Shown here piece by piece: positions 1 through 7,457 of a stretch of 11,969 bases of DNA. This DNA is from Thermacetogenium sp. UBA4966 (GTDB lineage Bacteria; Bacillota; DSM-12270; Thermacetogeniales; Thermacetogeniaceae). The stretch covers positions 1 to 11,969 of the forward strand of contig DHAA01000088.1 of the NCBI GenBank assembly GCA_002397275.1, written 5' to 3'. Each line of letters opens with the position of its first letter. Positions within the stretch are counted from its first letter, which is position 1. The position numbers and the translations under genes were made by a program. The notes under the pieces are model-generated. The model was given only the letters and a program-made list of their open reading frames with translations. It ran no database searches and was not told where the DNA came from.

Positions 1-3000
1 CATGCTCATCCTCCAGTGTTCTGGGGTCAAAGGCGCGCACCACGGTGATGTTCTTCAGCCTGGTGACGCACAGCGTCCGATCCGCTAACGGCGCGATGTC
101 CCCTATCTTTTCGGTGGGCGCGCAGATAAGCGCCTGCAGCCCGAAGCTTCTCAGCAGCTTGATGCTCTCCTGAATACGCTGGTGATCCATTTTGTTAAAG
201 GCTTCGTCAAAGACGATCAGCCCCAGGGTCTTGCTCTCTCCTCTGCGCGTTCTCTGCCGGAGCCGGTAAACCCGCACAATGGAGGCCAGCACCGAGATAT
301 AGAAGGGCGTCTGGGTTTCCCCTCCGGATTTTTTGGCGATGGTTCTGGAGAGCCGCGACTCCCGCCCCGATTCATCTTTGGAAATCAGGTCGAAGTTCAG
401 ATATGTCCGGTAATCGGTGAATTTCTCGATATTCCGTTCCAGCTCGGCTCTCTGGTCCGCGCTCAGGTCGCCCTCGCCCACATCTACGATCTGTTTAAAG
501 AGCTCGTCAATGGCGTCTCTGTGCTTGGCCTGAAAGGCCTGGGAAAAAAGGTTGAAACCATCCAGCAGCATGCTGTCGGTGATCATGTCGTAGAACTTCT
601 TGTAGTTGGGATTCGGTTTGATCTCGAAGCGGTAGCTCTCCCTGCCGAAAGCGACGTTTTTGAGGGAGTCGTTGAGCTCCGCGATCTGTTCCCTGACCGT
701 GTCGATATTGTACTTCAGCTTGCTGATAAAGTCCTCCTGGAACTGCTTCTGGGCCATTTCGCGGGCGTCTTTGATTTTGGCTTCATATTCCGCCAGGTGT
801 GTGTCCCGCAGCTCTTTCAACTCATCGTCAAAGTGCATGTTCTCCGGGAGGTTGATGTCATAAGACATTTTGTAATCCCTGTTGTAATCGGAGCGCGCGC
901 TGACCAATTCCCGCCATTTCTTGTCTGTTTGGCTTTTGCTTCTCTCCAGCTGCGCGTAAAAGGAATCCAGAATCTTCTGGGGGGAGCCCCTCTTCTTCAG
1001 CTCTTTGCGGAAGCGGGGCGCCCCCGTTTCTCTGATCCACTCCGCGGCATAGCTTTCCTCGATCTTTTGCCTCAGCTTTTCCCGCTCGGCTTCCTCTGAG
1101 GGGATCTTATCTTCTGTGATGGTTTTGTTTTCACTCTCTGTGGTGATCTTCCTCGCTTTCAGCCGGTCGCAGCCCTTCACCGCCGCTTTTTTCTCATCTT
1201 CTGACTGAGCGATAGCCTGATCCAGCTTTTCCAGATAGCTGAGGTCGATTTTTCCCAGGTTTTCCTGCAGCTGCCGGCGGTTTTGGGCCAAGTCCCGGTA
1301 GCTTTTCAGCTGCTGCAGGCTGCCGCTGATGCGCGCCATGGTCTCCTCGGCAAGGGGCTCCAGTTCTTTCAGTTTCGCCCAGACGCTGCATCCGGACTCG
1401 ATGGCTTTGATTTCCTCGCTGAGCAGGGCCAGCTCTTTTTCCTTGATGGCCAGCTGTTTTTTAAGGGCCTGCTTGCCGATGTAGGGGATCTCCCAGCGTT
1501 GGGGGTTGATCTGCCTGGCGGTAAAGTTATGATAGAGCATCCCGCTGGGGGTGACGGCTGTTCTGTGTTGCCGCAGCTCCTCCGCTTCTTCGCATTTGAT
1601 CACCCGCCCCAGCAGAAAGTCGGCGAAACTTCTGGCGTAGGGATTATCTGTGACCACTTCTTCCGCCAGGCTGCCCGGCGCCGGGCGCGGGTTTGATTCC
1701 TGCAGCTTTCCGATATCAACAAGCCCGATGTCATAGAAATGCCGCTCGAATTTCAGCCGGTCATAGATTTTTAAAGCGGAGACAAAGTGCTCCGGCGGCA
1801 CTAAAATATAGAATTTCTGGGTGTGCAGGTAGCCTTCGATGCAATCCTGCCACTTTTTGTCACGGATCTCGATCAACTCGCAGAAGAGTTCCACCGCAAT
1901 CTCTTCGTTGTGTTCTTTCTGCAGACCGTCCTTGATTTCCCGGCGCAGCTCCAGCAGCTTAGCTTCATAGGGCTTGATCCCCTTTTTCAGGTTGGCGATC
2001 TCCGCGCTCAGTTTCACTTCCCGCTCTTTTCCGGCATCCAGCCGGGTTTTATCGTCATAGTAGAGCCCCTGGATCTCGTTCTGAAAATCCTTCATCTGCG
2101 TTCTGATCCCCCGCAGCCGCTCAGCGCTGAGTTCTTGCTCGATCTGCGGGCTGATCAGCCTGTCCGGAGCGATACCGGACAGATAGCTTGTTTCCTCCAG
2201 CAGCGGGGTGTAATCAGGCGGCGCTGTAAATTTCGACTTTTCCGGGGAAGCGATCTGCTCGCTATACGTCTGCAGAGCATTTTTCCAGGCCTTGCCTGTC
2301 TGTGTCATCAGCTTAGACAGATCATGCCGCGCCCTGTCCAGCTCTTCCTGCCGAGCGGTCAGCTCCAGCAGCTCTTTTTTCAGGCTTTCCATTTTTTTAT
2401 ATAGATCCGAGGCGAATTTCTCTTGTAAAAGTTTATCCCTTTTCTCTTCGAGCTGAAGGATTTTCCTCTCTTCTTGCTCCACCCGGCCGCTGAGCCTGCC
2501 GATGGCCTCATCGTTCTGCCGCAGCCTCTCCCGCAGCTCCGCGATTTTATCCTCGGATCCCTGCAGCCGCGCTCTGTCCATCAGATAGCGCTGCTCCTGC
2601 AGGCGTTTCCGTTCCGCGGCGAATTCCTGGAATTTTGAGGAAATGACGCTCAGGCGCTCGATCCGTTCCTTGACAAAACCCACCTCCTGCTCCAGCTGCT
2701 TATAATGGCGGATATTGTCCTGCATGTCTGAAATTTCGATCCTGCTACTCACGTCGCAGACAAATTCACAGATAAATTTTTCTATATCCATGATCGGGGA
2801 GAAGGGGACGGCTTTTTTAAAAAGGCTGAAGAACTTCTCGTTGAGACCGCCCATCTTCCCCCGGAAGGTGTCGCGGTAACTCTTGTTGGTATCGAAAAAC
2901 TGCCATTTGGCTTTCCCTGTGCTCTGCAAATGGCTCTTCAGCGTCTGAGAATCCATAGGGGTGTCGTCGATGATGAACTGGTGCTCAGGGAGCGGCTGCT

Positions 3001-3393
3001 CCAGGAGGAAGAACTTATGCGCGGGGTGTTGTCTTCACGGTAAACATCGAAGACAACGCCGAAGCAAAAGGATTTTTTCCTGACGGTATCGAAGAATTCG
3101 GCCGCGATGTAGCTGGAAAAGACGCCGTCGCGCAGATAGATGAATCCGGTTTCCCCGTCGTCCGCCACTTCCCCCCGCAGGTAACCCTTCAGGGTGCGCT
3201 GGGAGTTGTCGTTGGCCGCTTTGTTAAAGAAGCTTCCGCTGGTGTCCCCCAGAACGAGCAGCTGCAGGGCGTCGATGATCGTGGATTTGCCCGAGGCGTT
3301 TTTCCCGGTCAAAAAGTTGATGCCGGAAAAATCGATCAGCTCCCGCTCAATGTAATGCCAGTTAATGAGAAGCAGTTTTTGCAGCAGTTTCAT
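1..3393 (-). pseudogene. jetC: Wadjet SMC-like ATPase JetC (MksB/MukB-like), frameshifted, C-terminal end outside the window
   Basis: SMC-type ATPase of the Wadjet (JetABCD) plasmid-defence complex, which acts on DNA in the cytoplasm. Seen: Walker A GKNASGKST at residues 30-38; long charged coiled-coil-like arms; a hinge-like globular section around residues 570-650; signature SGGETQ near residue 1023 (about 311-328); Walker B LIVFDEAFNKMD with D1063/E1064 (about 185-220). About 1131 residues are visible, near full length for the family. The ATG at 3391-3393 follows GAGG inside the preceding acidic coding tail, so translation is probably coupled. Odd: the first frame runs to about residue 125 (TPR, 3019) and then leaves the family sequence. 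Shifting back one base at about 3019-3027, next to a CCCC run, restores a frame (HKFFLLEQPLPEHQF) that I followed without a stop to position 2. One base therefore appears deleted: a real mutation or a sequencing error. jetD would be expected beyond the left edge. Confidence 0.9.
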
Positions 3394-3396
3394 CCT

Positions 3397-3503
3397 TTAT
3401 TCCTCTTCCTCCGCTTCTTCTTCCTGAAGATCCTCTTCCATACATTCTTCCATATCCTCTTCCTCGTCACCAATCAGGGGGACACCAACCGTGCAGACGT
3501 CCT
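3397..3503 (-). pseudogene. acidic C-terminal remnant, probably of JetB (Wadjet accessory subunit)
   Basis: Directly upstream of jetC is a short open stretch ending in TAA at 3397-3399, coding for a very acidic tail (LIGDEEEDMEEC, then EEDLQEEEAEEEE). It stops 3 bases before the jetC ATG, as expected for the last codons of the preceding operon gene, which in Wadjet loci is jetB (DUF4194/MksE-like). No recognisable JetB body lies upstream; instead the sequence passes, in a different frame, into a CPBP protease gene. The left limit of the remnant (about 3503) is estimated from where the protease homology ends at LDG. The tail itself is too low in complexity to identify by similarity, so the JetB assignment rests on position alone. 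Confidence 0.5.
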
Positions 3504-4064
3504 GCCGTCCAATACGCTTCGTATAGGCTGAGCTAAATGCCAGAAGCCAAACAACAAGGAAGAAAATATACACGCTGTGGCGAAAGAATACTTTTCTTCT
3601 GCCAGCCGCACGAACAAGCCGCGGAAAACTCCTTCTTCCATGACCACGTTTATGATATTTCCCATGATGCAGATCAGGATGAAGATAATACCCTCTTGCA
3701 TACCGCGATTGCTCTGAATCGCATAACTGGTCACATAAAACCGCAGCGAAGGGGCGTTGCCCGCAGATATTTGCATTATTATTTCCGTGCCATAGGCTAC
3801 GGCAAACACAACAGCGCCCAGTAACAAGCCGAGGCAGATGCCATGTCCGGCCTTAGCGGCGCATAAGCCAATGTCACGCCATCTGTATTGAAGCAGCCGG
3901 ATAGCCGCGGCAAGCAAGAAAATACCGATCAGCTTATGGATGAATGCTTCGCCAATAATACTTTGGTCTGTCCGGATAAACAAGTATTCAACATCTCTAA
4001 AAAGAAAACAGATAAAATAGAACAGTAGAATAAATAGAAGAGGGCGTTGTTTAAGCTTTTGCAC
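3474..4064 (-). CDS. CPBP (CAAX/bacteriocin-processing type) intramembrane protease, C-terminally truncated
   Basis: Integral membrane protein of the CPBP glutamic intramembrane protease family. Seen: several hydrophobic helices (about residues 8-22, 45-57, 76-98, 124-142, 163-177), motif 1 EEGVFR at residues 143-148 with the two catalytic-type glutamates, and motif 2 FGFWH ending in H176. After LDG (residue 187) the family sequence stops and a foreign nine-residue tail leads to TGA; the last conserved motifs and final membrane helices are missing, so activity is doubtful. The start is GTG at 4062-4064, with GGGAGAG seven bases upstream. It lies 73 bp after the HEPN gene on the same strand and is probably cotranscribed with it. 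The junction with the acidic jetB-like tail lies near 3503. CPBP proteins often act in bacteriocin immunity or membrane signalling; no specific substrate can be inferred here. Confidence 0.75.
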   Translation of the reverse strand: MQKLKQRPLLFILLFYFICFLFRDVEYLFIRTDQSIIGEAFIHKLIGIFLLAAAIRLLQYRWRDIGLCAAKAGHGICLGLLLGAVVFAVAYGTEIIMQISAGNAPSLRFYVTSYAIQSNRGMQEGIIFILICIMGNIINVVMEEGVFRGLFVRLAEEKYSFATACIFSSLLFGFWHLAQPIRSVLDGRTSARLVSP

Positions 4065-4137
4065 GAAGTGTCTCTCCCAAACTCATCGCCGCCTGCAGGC
4101 GTTCAAAAAATATTGACTTGGATATGCGGCGCTTAGT

Positions 4138-4650
4138 TTACTGTTGCAGGCCGCTATTTATTCTTTGCAGGAAATGGATAAATGTTCTGATGCTTCTCTT
4201 AAAAGCCTTCCAGACATCCTCAATATTCAGAGCCAAATGAGACATCTTTCTCCATCGCGGTTCTTTGGTATAAGCATGGCGGTAAAGGTGTCTGAATGCT
4301 CTGTAGTCGCTTAATATGTCCTTTAGTTCAGCTGAGATAATCGCCGGCCTTATACCGGGCGTTTTGCGTGAACTGACGTAGAGCAATTCCGAATGCCAGT
4401 CCCCCGATCGGGGCATACACCCGTCAACCGTTTTAATAGCACGCTCTAGAATGTCCTCAATACCGGTATAAAAATGGTGCAGATAACCGGCCATGGCCAT
4501 TAGTTTTTCCTCAGGAATCTCGCCTGAAACACCCTTTATTTCTTGACCCAGGAAAGCAATTTTTCGGGTAATAATCTCGATAGAGGGCATTTTATCGTCT
4601 AAATCGCCTATCAACCTAAGGTATGCGTTGATTTCTTCATTATTGCTCAT
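4138..4650 (-). CDS. HEPN-domain RNase toxin, HepT-like
   Basis: Predicted toxin of a HEPN/MNT (type VII) toxin-antitoxin pair. HepT proteins are all-helical RNases. Seen: 170 residues, mostly helical, with R120-HLYR-H125-A-Y127, an exact RX4HXY match. In this family R and H form the RNase site and the tyrosine is the residue AMPylated by the partner nucleotidyltransferase. It is longer than the compact HepT type of about 130 residues. I chose the ATG at 4648-4650 (MSNNEEINAY), which overlaps the antitoxin end by 11 bases and suits translational coupling; an ATG at 4665 with no clear ribosome binding site would add five residues. The preceding overlapping gene encodes the MNT partner. Identification is strong because both the motif and the partner are present. 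Confidence 0.88.
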   Translation of the reverse strand: MSNNEEINAYLRLIGDLDDKMPSIEIITRKIAFLGQEIKGVSGEIPEEKLMAMAGYLHHFYTGIEDILERAIKTVDGCMPRSGDWHSELLYVSSRKTPGIRPAIISAELKDILSDYRAFRHLYRHAYTKEPRWRKMSHLALNIEDVWKAFKRSIRTFIHFLQRINSGLQQ

Positions 4651-5023
4651 ATATAACCACACCATTGCTGTATATTTTTTTCTTAAGGGATACCGAAGCT
4701 TCTTCCAGCAGGATTACATCCGTACGGAAAGGACAGGCTATCTTCTCGGCAACTGTTACTGCTTTTAGGTGATCCTTTTCGTCAAGACCTACCAAAGCGA
4801 TATCTATATCAGAGAAGCTGGTAAAGTGTCCATCGGTGAGGGAGCCAAACAGGTAAATTCGGCTTAAAGAGAACAGGAGCGGCAGTTCTTTCGCTATTTG
4901 CTTTGCTTTTTCCCAGGCCTCTCTTTTGCGGCGGGATAGAATTTTTTCTTCCAACATAGCTCGCTTTTTGTGGCCTGCAAGATATTCCTCATACCCGGAT
5001 GTTTTTCTATGCCGTTCGTGCAT
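4640..5023 (-). CDS. MNT-type nucleotidyltransferase antitoxin, MntA-like
   Basis: Minimal nucleotidyltransferase (polymerase-beta fold) that partners the downstream HEPN toxin; MntA-type antitoxins inactivate HepT by AMPylating its RX4HXY tyrosine. Seen: LFGSL with G60-S61, then D72-I-D74, giving the GSx10DxD signature, and a third acidic residue D102 in FRTDVILL. The positively charged N-terminal extension (residues 1-45) is typical of versions with a helical leader. The ATG at 5021-5023 has AGGGG seven bases upstream. A short out-of-frame ORF with a stronger ribosome binding site overlaps this start. The gene ends at TAA 4640-4642, inside the start region of the HEPN gene. Transcription probably begins at the TTGAAT/TATACT promoter about 130 bp upstream. 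Confidence 0.88.
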   Translation of the reverse strand: MHERHRKTSGYEEYLAGHKKRAMLEEKILSRRKREAWEKAKQIAKELPLLFSLSRIYLFGSLTDGHFTSFSDIDIALVGLDEKDHLKAVTVAEKIACPFRTDVILLEEASVSLKKKIYSNGVVIYEQ

Positions 5024-5045
5024 CTTGAACCCCTGCCTTTTTCAT
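5007..5045 (-). CDS. possible 12-residue leader peptide overlapping the MNT start
   Basis: ATG at 5043-5045 is preceded by AAAAGGAGAG, the best ribosome binding site in this leader. It opens a 12-codon frame (MKKAGVQDARTA) ending in TAG at 5007, overlapping the MNT start codon in a different frame. It could be a leader peptide tuning antitoxin translation, or mark an ancestral longer MNT start lost by a one-base indel. No homology is claimed. Confidence 0.3.
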   Translation of the reverse strand: MKKAGVQDARTA

Positions 5046-5152
5046 TGATTCTCTCCTTTTCAGTACAAATCCAGGCGCCTGCCCCCTTAATTTTTTATTT
5101 TCTTAGATTGGCGGCTATTTTGAGTCGCTCCATTCTCCTCTTAATCCCTATT

Positions 5153-5199
5153 TTTAGTATATAATGAGCCGCTGTCGGATTCAAGTGTAATATCCTTCG
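5153..5199. repeat. copy A of a 46-47 bp promoter-containing direct repeat
   Basis: This stretch matches 10334-10379 in the same orientation, differing by about two substitutions and a one-base indel. The shared core includes AGTATATAATGAGCCGCTGT and GATTCAAGTG. Both copies lie upstream of minus-strand genes, so the repeat is best read as a shared promoter/operator, though it also brackets the regulator-selenoprotein-methyltransferase segment. Confidence 0.85.
5156..5184 (-). promoter_or_regulatory. sigma-A type promoter for the MNT/HEPN operon
   Basis: On the minus strand, -35 TTGAAT (5179-5184) and -10 TATACT (5156-5161) are separated by exactly 17 bases. Transcription would start near 5149, giving a leader of about 125 bases before the MNT gene. 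The same elements with the same spacing are conserved in the second repeat copy. Confidence 0.6.
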
Positions 5200-5415
5200 G
5201 ACAGTATTTTCTCTTGCCCGCGGGGTCCGCCTTCTTCTTCCGAACACTTGCTGATTTCTAAATAAGAAGGAAAAAGAACGAAAGGGATTGAAATTATAAA
5301 ACAGGCTTGAACAGAAAGATGTGGTTAGGCCGATCACCTTGATTCACTGCATGGTCATGTGGGGGTATCGATTGATCTCTCAGCGCATGGCCGAACTTGT
5401 TGAGGATGGTGATTA
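5200..5415. other. intergenic region between divergent MNT/HEPN and Cache regulator genes
   Basis: No gene is supported here. A 7-bp inverted repeat (CCTTCTT at 5230-5236, AAGAAGG at 5264-5270) is present, but I found no convincing plus-strand promoter for the regulator. Short ORFs across this stretch have no good ribosome binding site or recognisable composition. Confidence 0.5.
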
Positions 5416-5418
5416 TTG

Positions 5419-6462
5419 ATGCTTTCATCAAAAGAGAAGCTACCCCTCCTTATGGCGGGGATCATCCTTTTACTGACGATAGGCCTTTTGACATTTATTT
5501 TCTTTCGGGATCGGTCTGCAACGCTGCTGGCAGCCGACAAAGCGAGAACAGATCTCGATACGGCGGAGACCATAATTGATCTCAAGTATCCGGGTTCCTG
5601 GAATATCAGAGAAGATAAACTTTATAAAGGGCAGGTCTGCATTGATGATAACACTGTGCTAGTCGACTACATCGAGGACTTACTCGGAGATACATGTGTC
5701 ATCTTTAAAAATAATGTTTCTGTTTCCACTACCGTACAAGTAAATGGCTGTGAGAGAGCAATAGGTGTTTACGCTCCCTATGAAGTGATCAGCAAAGTGC
5801 TGGAACCGGGACGCTGCTACACTGGGCCAGTTGAATTATCGGGAAAAATGCATCAGGCTGCTTACAGGCCGCTAACCGACGAATTTGGGCAAATAATTGG
5901 CGTACTATTTATCGGTTGTGCCCCCCATACCATCCTTGACGGTGCGAACAAAATGGTAGGACTTACCGGCCTTATGCTGGCCTTGCTTGTAGGGCTGTTT
6001 ACCCGATTTTTTACGGCGCGGACGACTACCCAACCGCTGCAAGAGGATGGGGTTGTCAATGACCGGATGCCGACGGTTAGACAGCAGCCAATCCTTGACA
6101 GCTTGGATATAGCCAATGAGGATCCTCGAGTACTAGACGGCGGAAATGAGAGATCTCCCGAACAAGAACAGGTGCCCGGCTACGGCGAAGAAGCGGAGAG
6201 CGAATGGTTTGACGCTTGGTTAGGACCGCAACAGGAATTACCAAAAGGGTTAAATCGCATTACTCTTAAGCAGATAGTGTTATTTATGAAAGAACAAGCA
6301 GAAAACAAAGTTACAATTCCGGATGTATCTGAAGCAGTATCCCTCTCCAAAGTGACGGTGCGTCACTACCTTGATTACCTGGCAGAGTGTGATCTGGTGG
6401 AGATCGAGAAACAATATGGGTCTGTCGGCAGGCCGTTGAGATTTTTTAAATTGAAGTTGTAG
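5419..6462 (+). CDS. membrane-anchored one-component regulator: Cache sensor plus CitB/DcuR-like winged helix
   Basis: Predicted transcription factor that senses a signal outside the membrane and binds DNA inside, without a kinase. Domains, numbered from TTG at 5416: membrane helix about 9-30; extracytoplasmic single-Cache domain about 35-175, with the family's AAYRPLTDEFGQIIGVLFIG strand pattern; second helix about 181-199; acidic, proline-rich linker 200-272; winged helix 277-348 with LKQIV, SLSKVTVRHYLDYL and the wing QYGSVGRPLRF, typical of CitB/DcuR response-regulator effector domains but with no receiver domain. Five cysteines (75, 94, 112, 134, 168) lie in the sensor. An in-frame stop at 5410-5412 limits the start to TTG 5416 or ATG 5419; GAGG is at 5402-5405. 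It lies upstream of, and in the same direction as, the MauE-selenoprotein operon, but after its own terminator, so it is a candidate regulator of that operon. Confidence 0.85.
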   Translation: MLSSKEKLPLLMAGIILLLTIGLLTFIFFRDRSATLLAADKARTDLDTAETIIDLKYPGSWNIREDKLYKGQVCIDDNTVLVDYIEDLLGDTCVIFKNNVSVSTTVQVNGCERAIGVYAPYEVISKVLEPGRCYTGPVELSGKMHQAAYRPLTDEFGQIIGVLFIGCAPHTILDGANKMVGLTGLMLALLVGLFTRFFTARTTTQPLQEDGVVNDRMPTVRQQPILDSLDIANEDPRVLDGGNERSPEQEQVPGYGEEAESEWFDAWLGPQQELPKGLNRITLKQIVLFMKEQAENKVTIPDVSEAVSLSKVTVRHYLDYLAECDLVEIEKQYGSVGRPLRFFKLKL

Positions 6463-6573
6463 CAGTTTTCTTTTTTCAGCCCGAAGCCCATAACGGCTCT
6501 CTTTTATTTTATTTATATTAATTTTCTTTTTGCTGATATTAAATCATAAAGATATTTCATGAGATAATCATCG

Positions 6574-6611
6574 AAGATTCGCTTGCTTACAAGGCTGGCG
6601 AATTTTTTTTT
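6574..6611 (+). terminator. rho-independent terminator after the Cache regulator
   Basis: AAGATTCGC pairs with GCGAATTTT (nine pairs, one G-U), with extra TTG/CAA pairing inside the loop, followed by nine T from 6603 to 6611. It lies about 115 bp after the regulator stop and separates that gene from the next operon. Confidence 0.8.
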
Positions 6612-6674
6612 GTAAAAAGAAAAAATAAATACACAGAAACATATTTACTCTATTTCCCGTTTGCTTTCCTTTTA

Positions 6675-6702
6675 TTGACGTGCCGGACGGGTGATTTATA
6701 TT
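6675..6702 (+). promoter_or_regulatory. candidate promoter of the MauE-selenoprotein operon
   Basis: TTGACG (6675-6680) and TATATT (6697-6702) are spaced by 16 bases just after the regulator's terminator. A start near 6709 gives a leader of about 210 bases containing an 11-bp inverted repeat. A short CCCGT/ACGGG inverted repeat (6656-6660, 6687-6691) flanks the -35 element. Confidence 0.5.
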
Positions 6703-6738
6703 GATATGGAGAGCGTTTAATCTCAAATGATCTACGAA

Positions 6739-6774
6739 AATTTCATTCCAATAGTAATAGTAAGGAATGAAATT
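6739..6774. promoter_or_regulatory. perfect 11-bp inverted repeat in the selenoprotein operon leader (operator or RNA hairpin)
   Basis: AATTTCATTCC (6739-6749) and GGAATGAAATT (6764-6774) are perfect complements, separated by 14 bases of AT-rich sequence. The arms lie about 25 bp centre to centre, downstream of the candidate promoter. No T tract follows, so it is not a terminator. It may be the operator of the adjacent Cache-winged-helix regulator or a leader RNA structure. Confidence 0.55.
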
Positions 6775-6819
6775 GATTCGTGCAATTATGGACAAGTGAG
6801 AAGGGAGGTGTGTTCAAAG

Positions 6820-6915
6820 TTGCAGGTAATCGGCCCAGAGGGGAGGTGCGTCAACTCGATTGTTTGCCTTAATAATAATGGTGTTCAAATCAGGAAGATG
6901 ATTAGGAGAAGATAA
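6820..6915 (+). CDS. possible 31-residue leader ORF before the MauE-like gene
   Basis: A TTG start at 6820, with GGGAGG eleven bases upstream (6803-6808), opens 31 codons ending in TAA two bases before the MauE-like ATG. The peptide has two cysteines (RCVNSIVC) and a basic end (RKMIRRR). The frame extends upstream to an ATG at 6727 without a good ribosome binding site. A second GGGAGGTG lies at 6841-6848. It may be a coupled leader peptide or chance; I recognise no family. Confidence 0.2.
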   Translation: MQVIGPEGRCVNSIVCLNNNGVQIRKMIRRR

Positions 6916-6917
6916 CC

Positions 6918-7430
6918 ATGAATAAAATTCTTTCTGTAATTCACAACAAATGGTTCACCCTGGTTTGCCGCATTCTATTGGGCTCCATATTTATATTTGG
7001 AGCTGCGGTCAAGTTGCCGGATATTAAAATGAATTCTGTTAATGTGGTTTACGAGTACGGGGTGCTGCCGATAGAACCTATCAATTTCGCAGCGGCCTGG
7101 GGGTATGCATTGCCTTTCCTGGAGTTGTTGGTAGGGATTGCGGTATTACTGGGAGTTTTCACCAGGCTCGCATCTCTGGGGGGCGGGCTGCTCGGTCTGT
7201 CGTTCGTTATTGGGGAAGGGATAGTGTTGAGTCAAGGCAGAGACATTAATTGCGGCTGTTTTGGCGGTTTGATTGATACAATGATGTCGGTAACAATATA
7301 TCTGAGTATCGCCATGGCGCTCCTGGGCATATTAATCTGCACATCTCCAAATCGTAATTTTTGTTCCATAACAGATATGATTTTTCAAAAGTTCAAAACA
7401 ATTCCAAAGCTGCTTAAAGTGTTGTCGTAA
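6918..7430 (+). CDS. MauE/DoxX-family redox-associated membrane protein
   Basis: Four-helix membrane protein of the MauE/DoxX family, 170 residues. Hydrophobic segments lie at about 13-32, 58-80, 84-104 and 123-142. The family's N-terminal pattern RILLGSIFIFGAAVKL is present, and N-C112-G-C114-FGG follows the third helix, matching the cysteine pair found in MauE-type members. MauE proteins are linked to disulfide handling and electron passage to extracytoplasmic proteins. ATG 6918 has AGGAGA eight bases upstream. The next gene, 27 bp downstream and in the same direction, encodes a secreted selenoprotein, so the inferred role is to supply reducing equivalents to, or mature, that partner. The partnership is inferred from gene order only. 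Confidence 0.82.
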   Translation: MNKILSVIHNKWFTLVCRILLGSIFIFGAAVKLPDIKMNSVNVVYEYGVLPIEPINFAAAWGYALPFLELLVGIAVLLGVFTRLASLGGGLLGLSFVIGEGIVLSQGRDINCGCFGGLIDTMMSVTIYLSIAMALLGILICTSPNRNFCSITDMIFQKFKTIPKLLKVLS

Positions 7431-7457
7431 ATTCATGAAAAGGAGGTCGTATAATCA

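Noticed and set aside
182..2404. Long plus-strand open frames across the jetC region
   Set aside because: They are antisense frames in codon register with jetC; the minus-strand reading shows Walker A, signature and Walker B motifs, and the plus-strand frames lack ribosome binding sites and family patterns.
4090..4101. Perfect palindrome CGCCTGCAGGCG between the HEPN and CPBP genes
   Set aside because: For minus-strand transcription its T run comes before, not after, the hairpin, so it is not a usable terminator; too short to claim as an operator.
5160..5165. Plus-strand TATAAT in the repeat as a promoter for the Cache regulator
   Set aside because: No acceptable -35 at proper spacing, and it would leave a leader of about 250 bases; the minus-strand reading has both boxes at 17-base spacing in both copies.
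5095..5337. 80-codon minus-strand open frame over the promoter repeat
   Set aside because: It covers the conserved promoter elements, lacks a ribosome binding site and has no recognisable protein pattern.
6876..6895. GGTGTTCAAATC resembling a tRNA T-arm
   Set aside because: No acceptor, D-arm or anticodon structure around it; more likely the third echo of the leader repeat.
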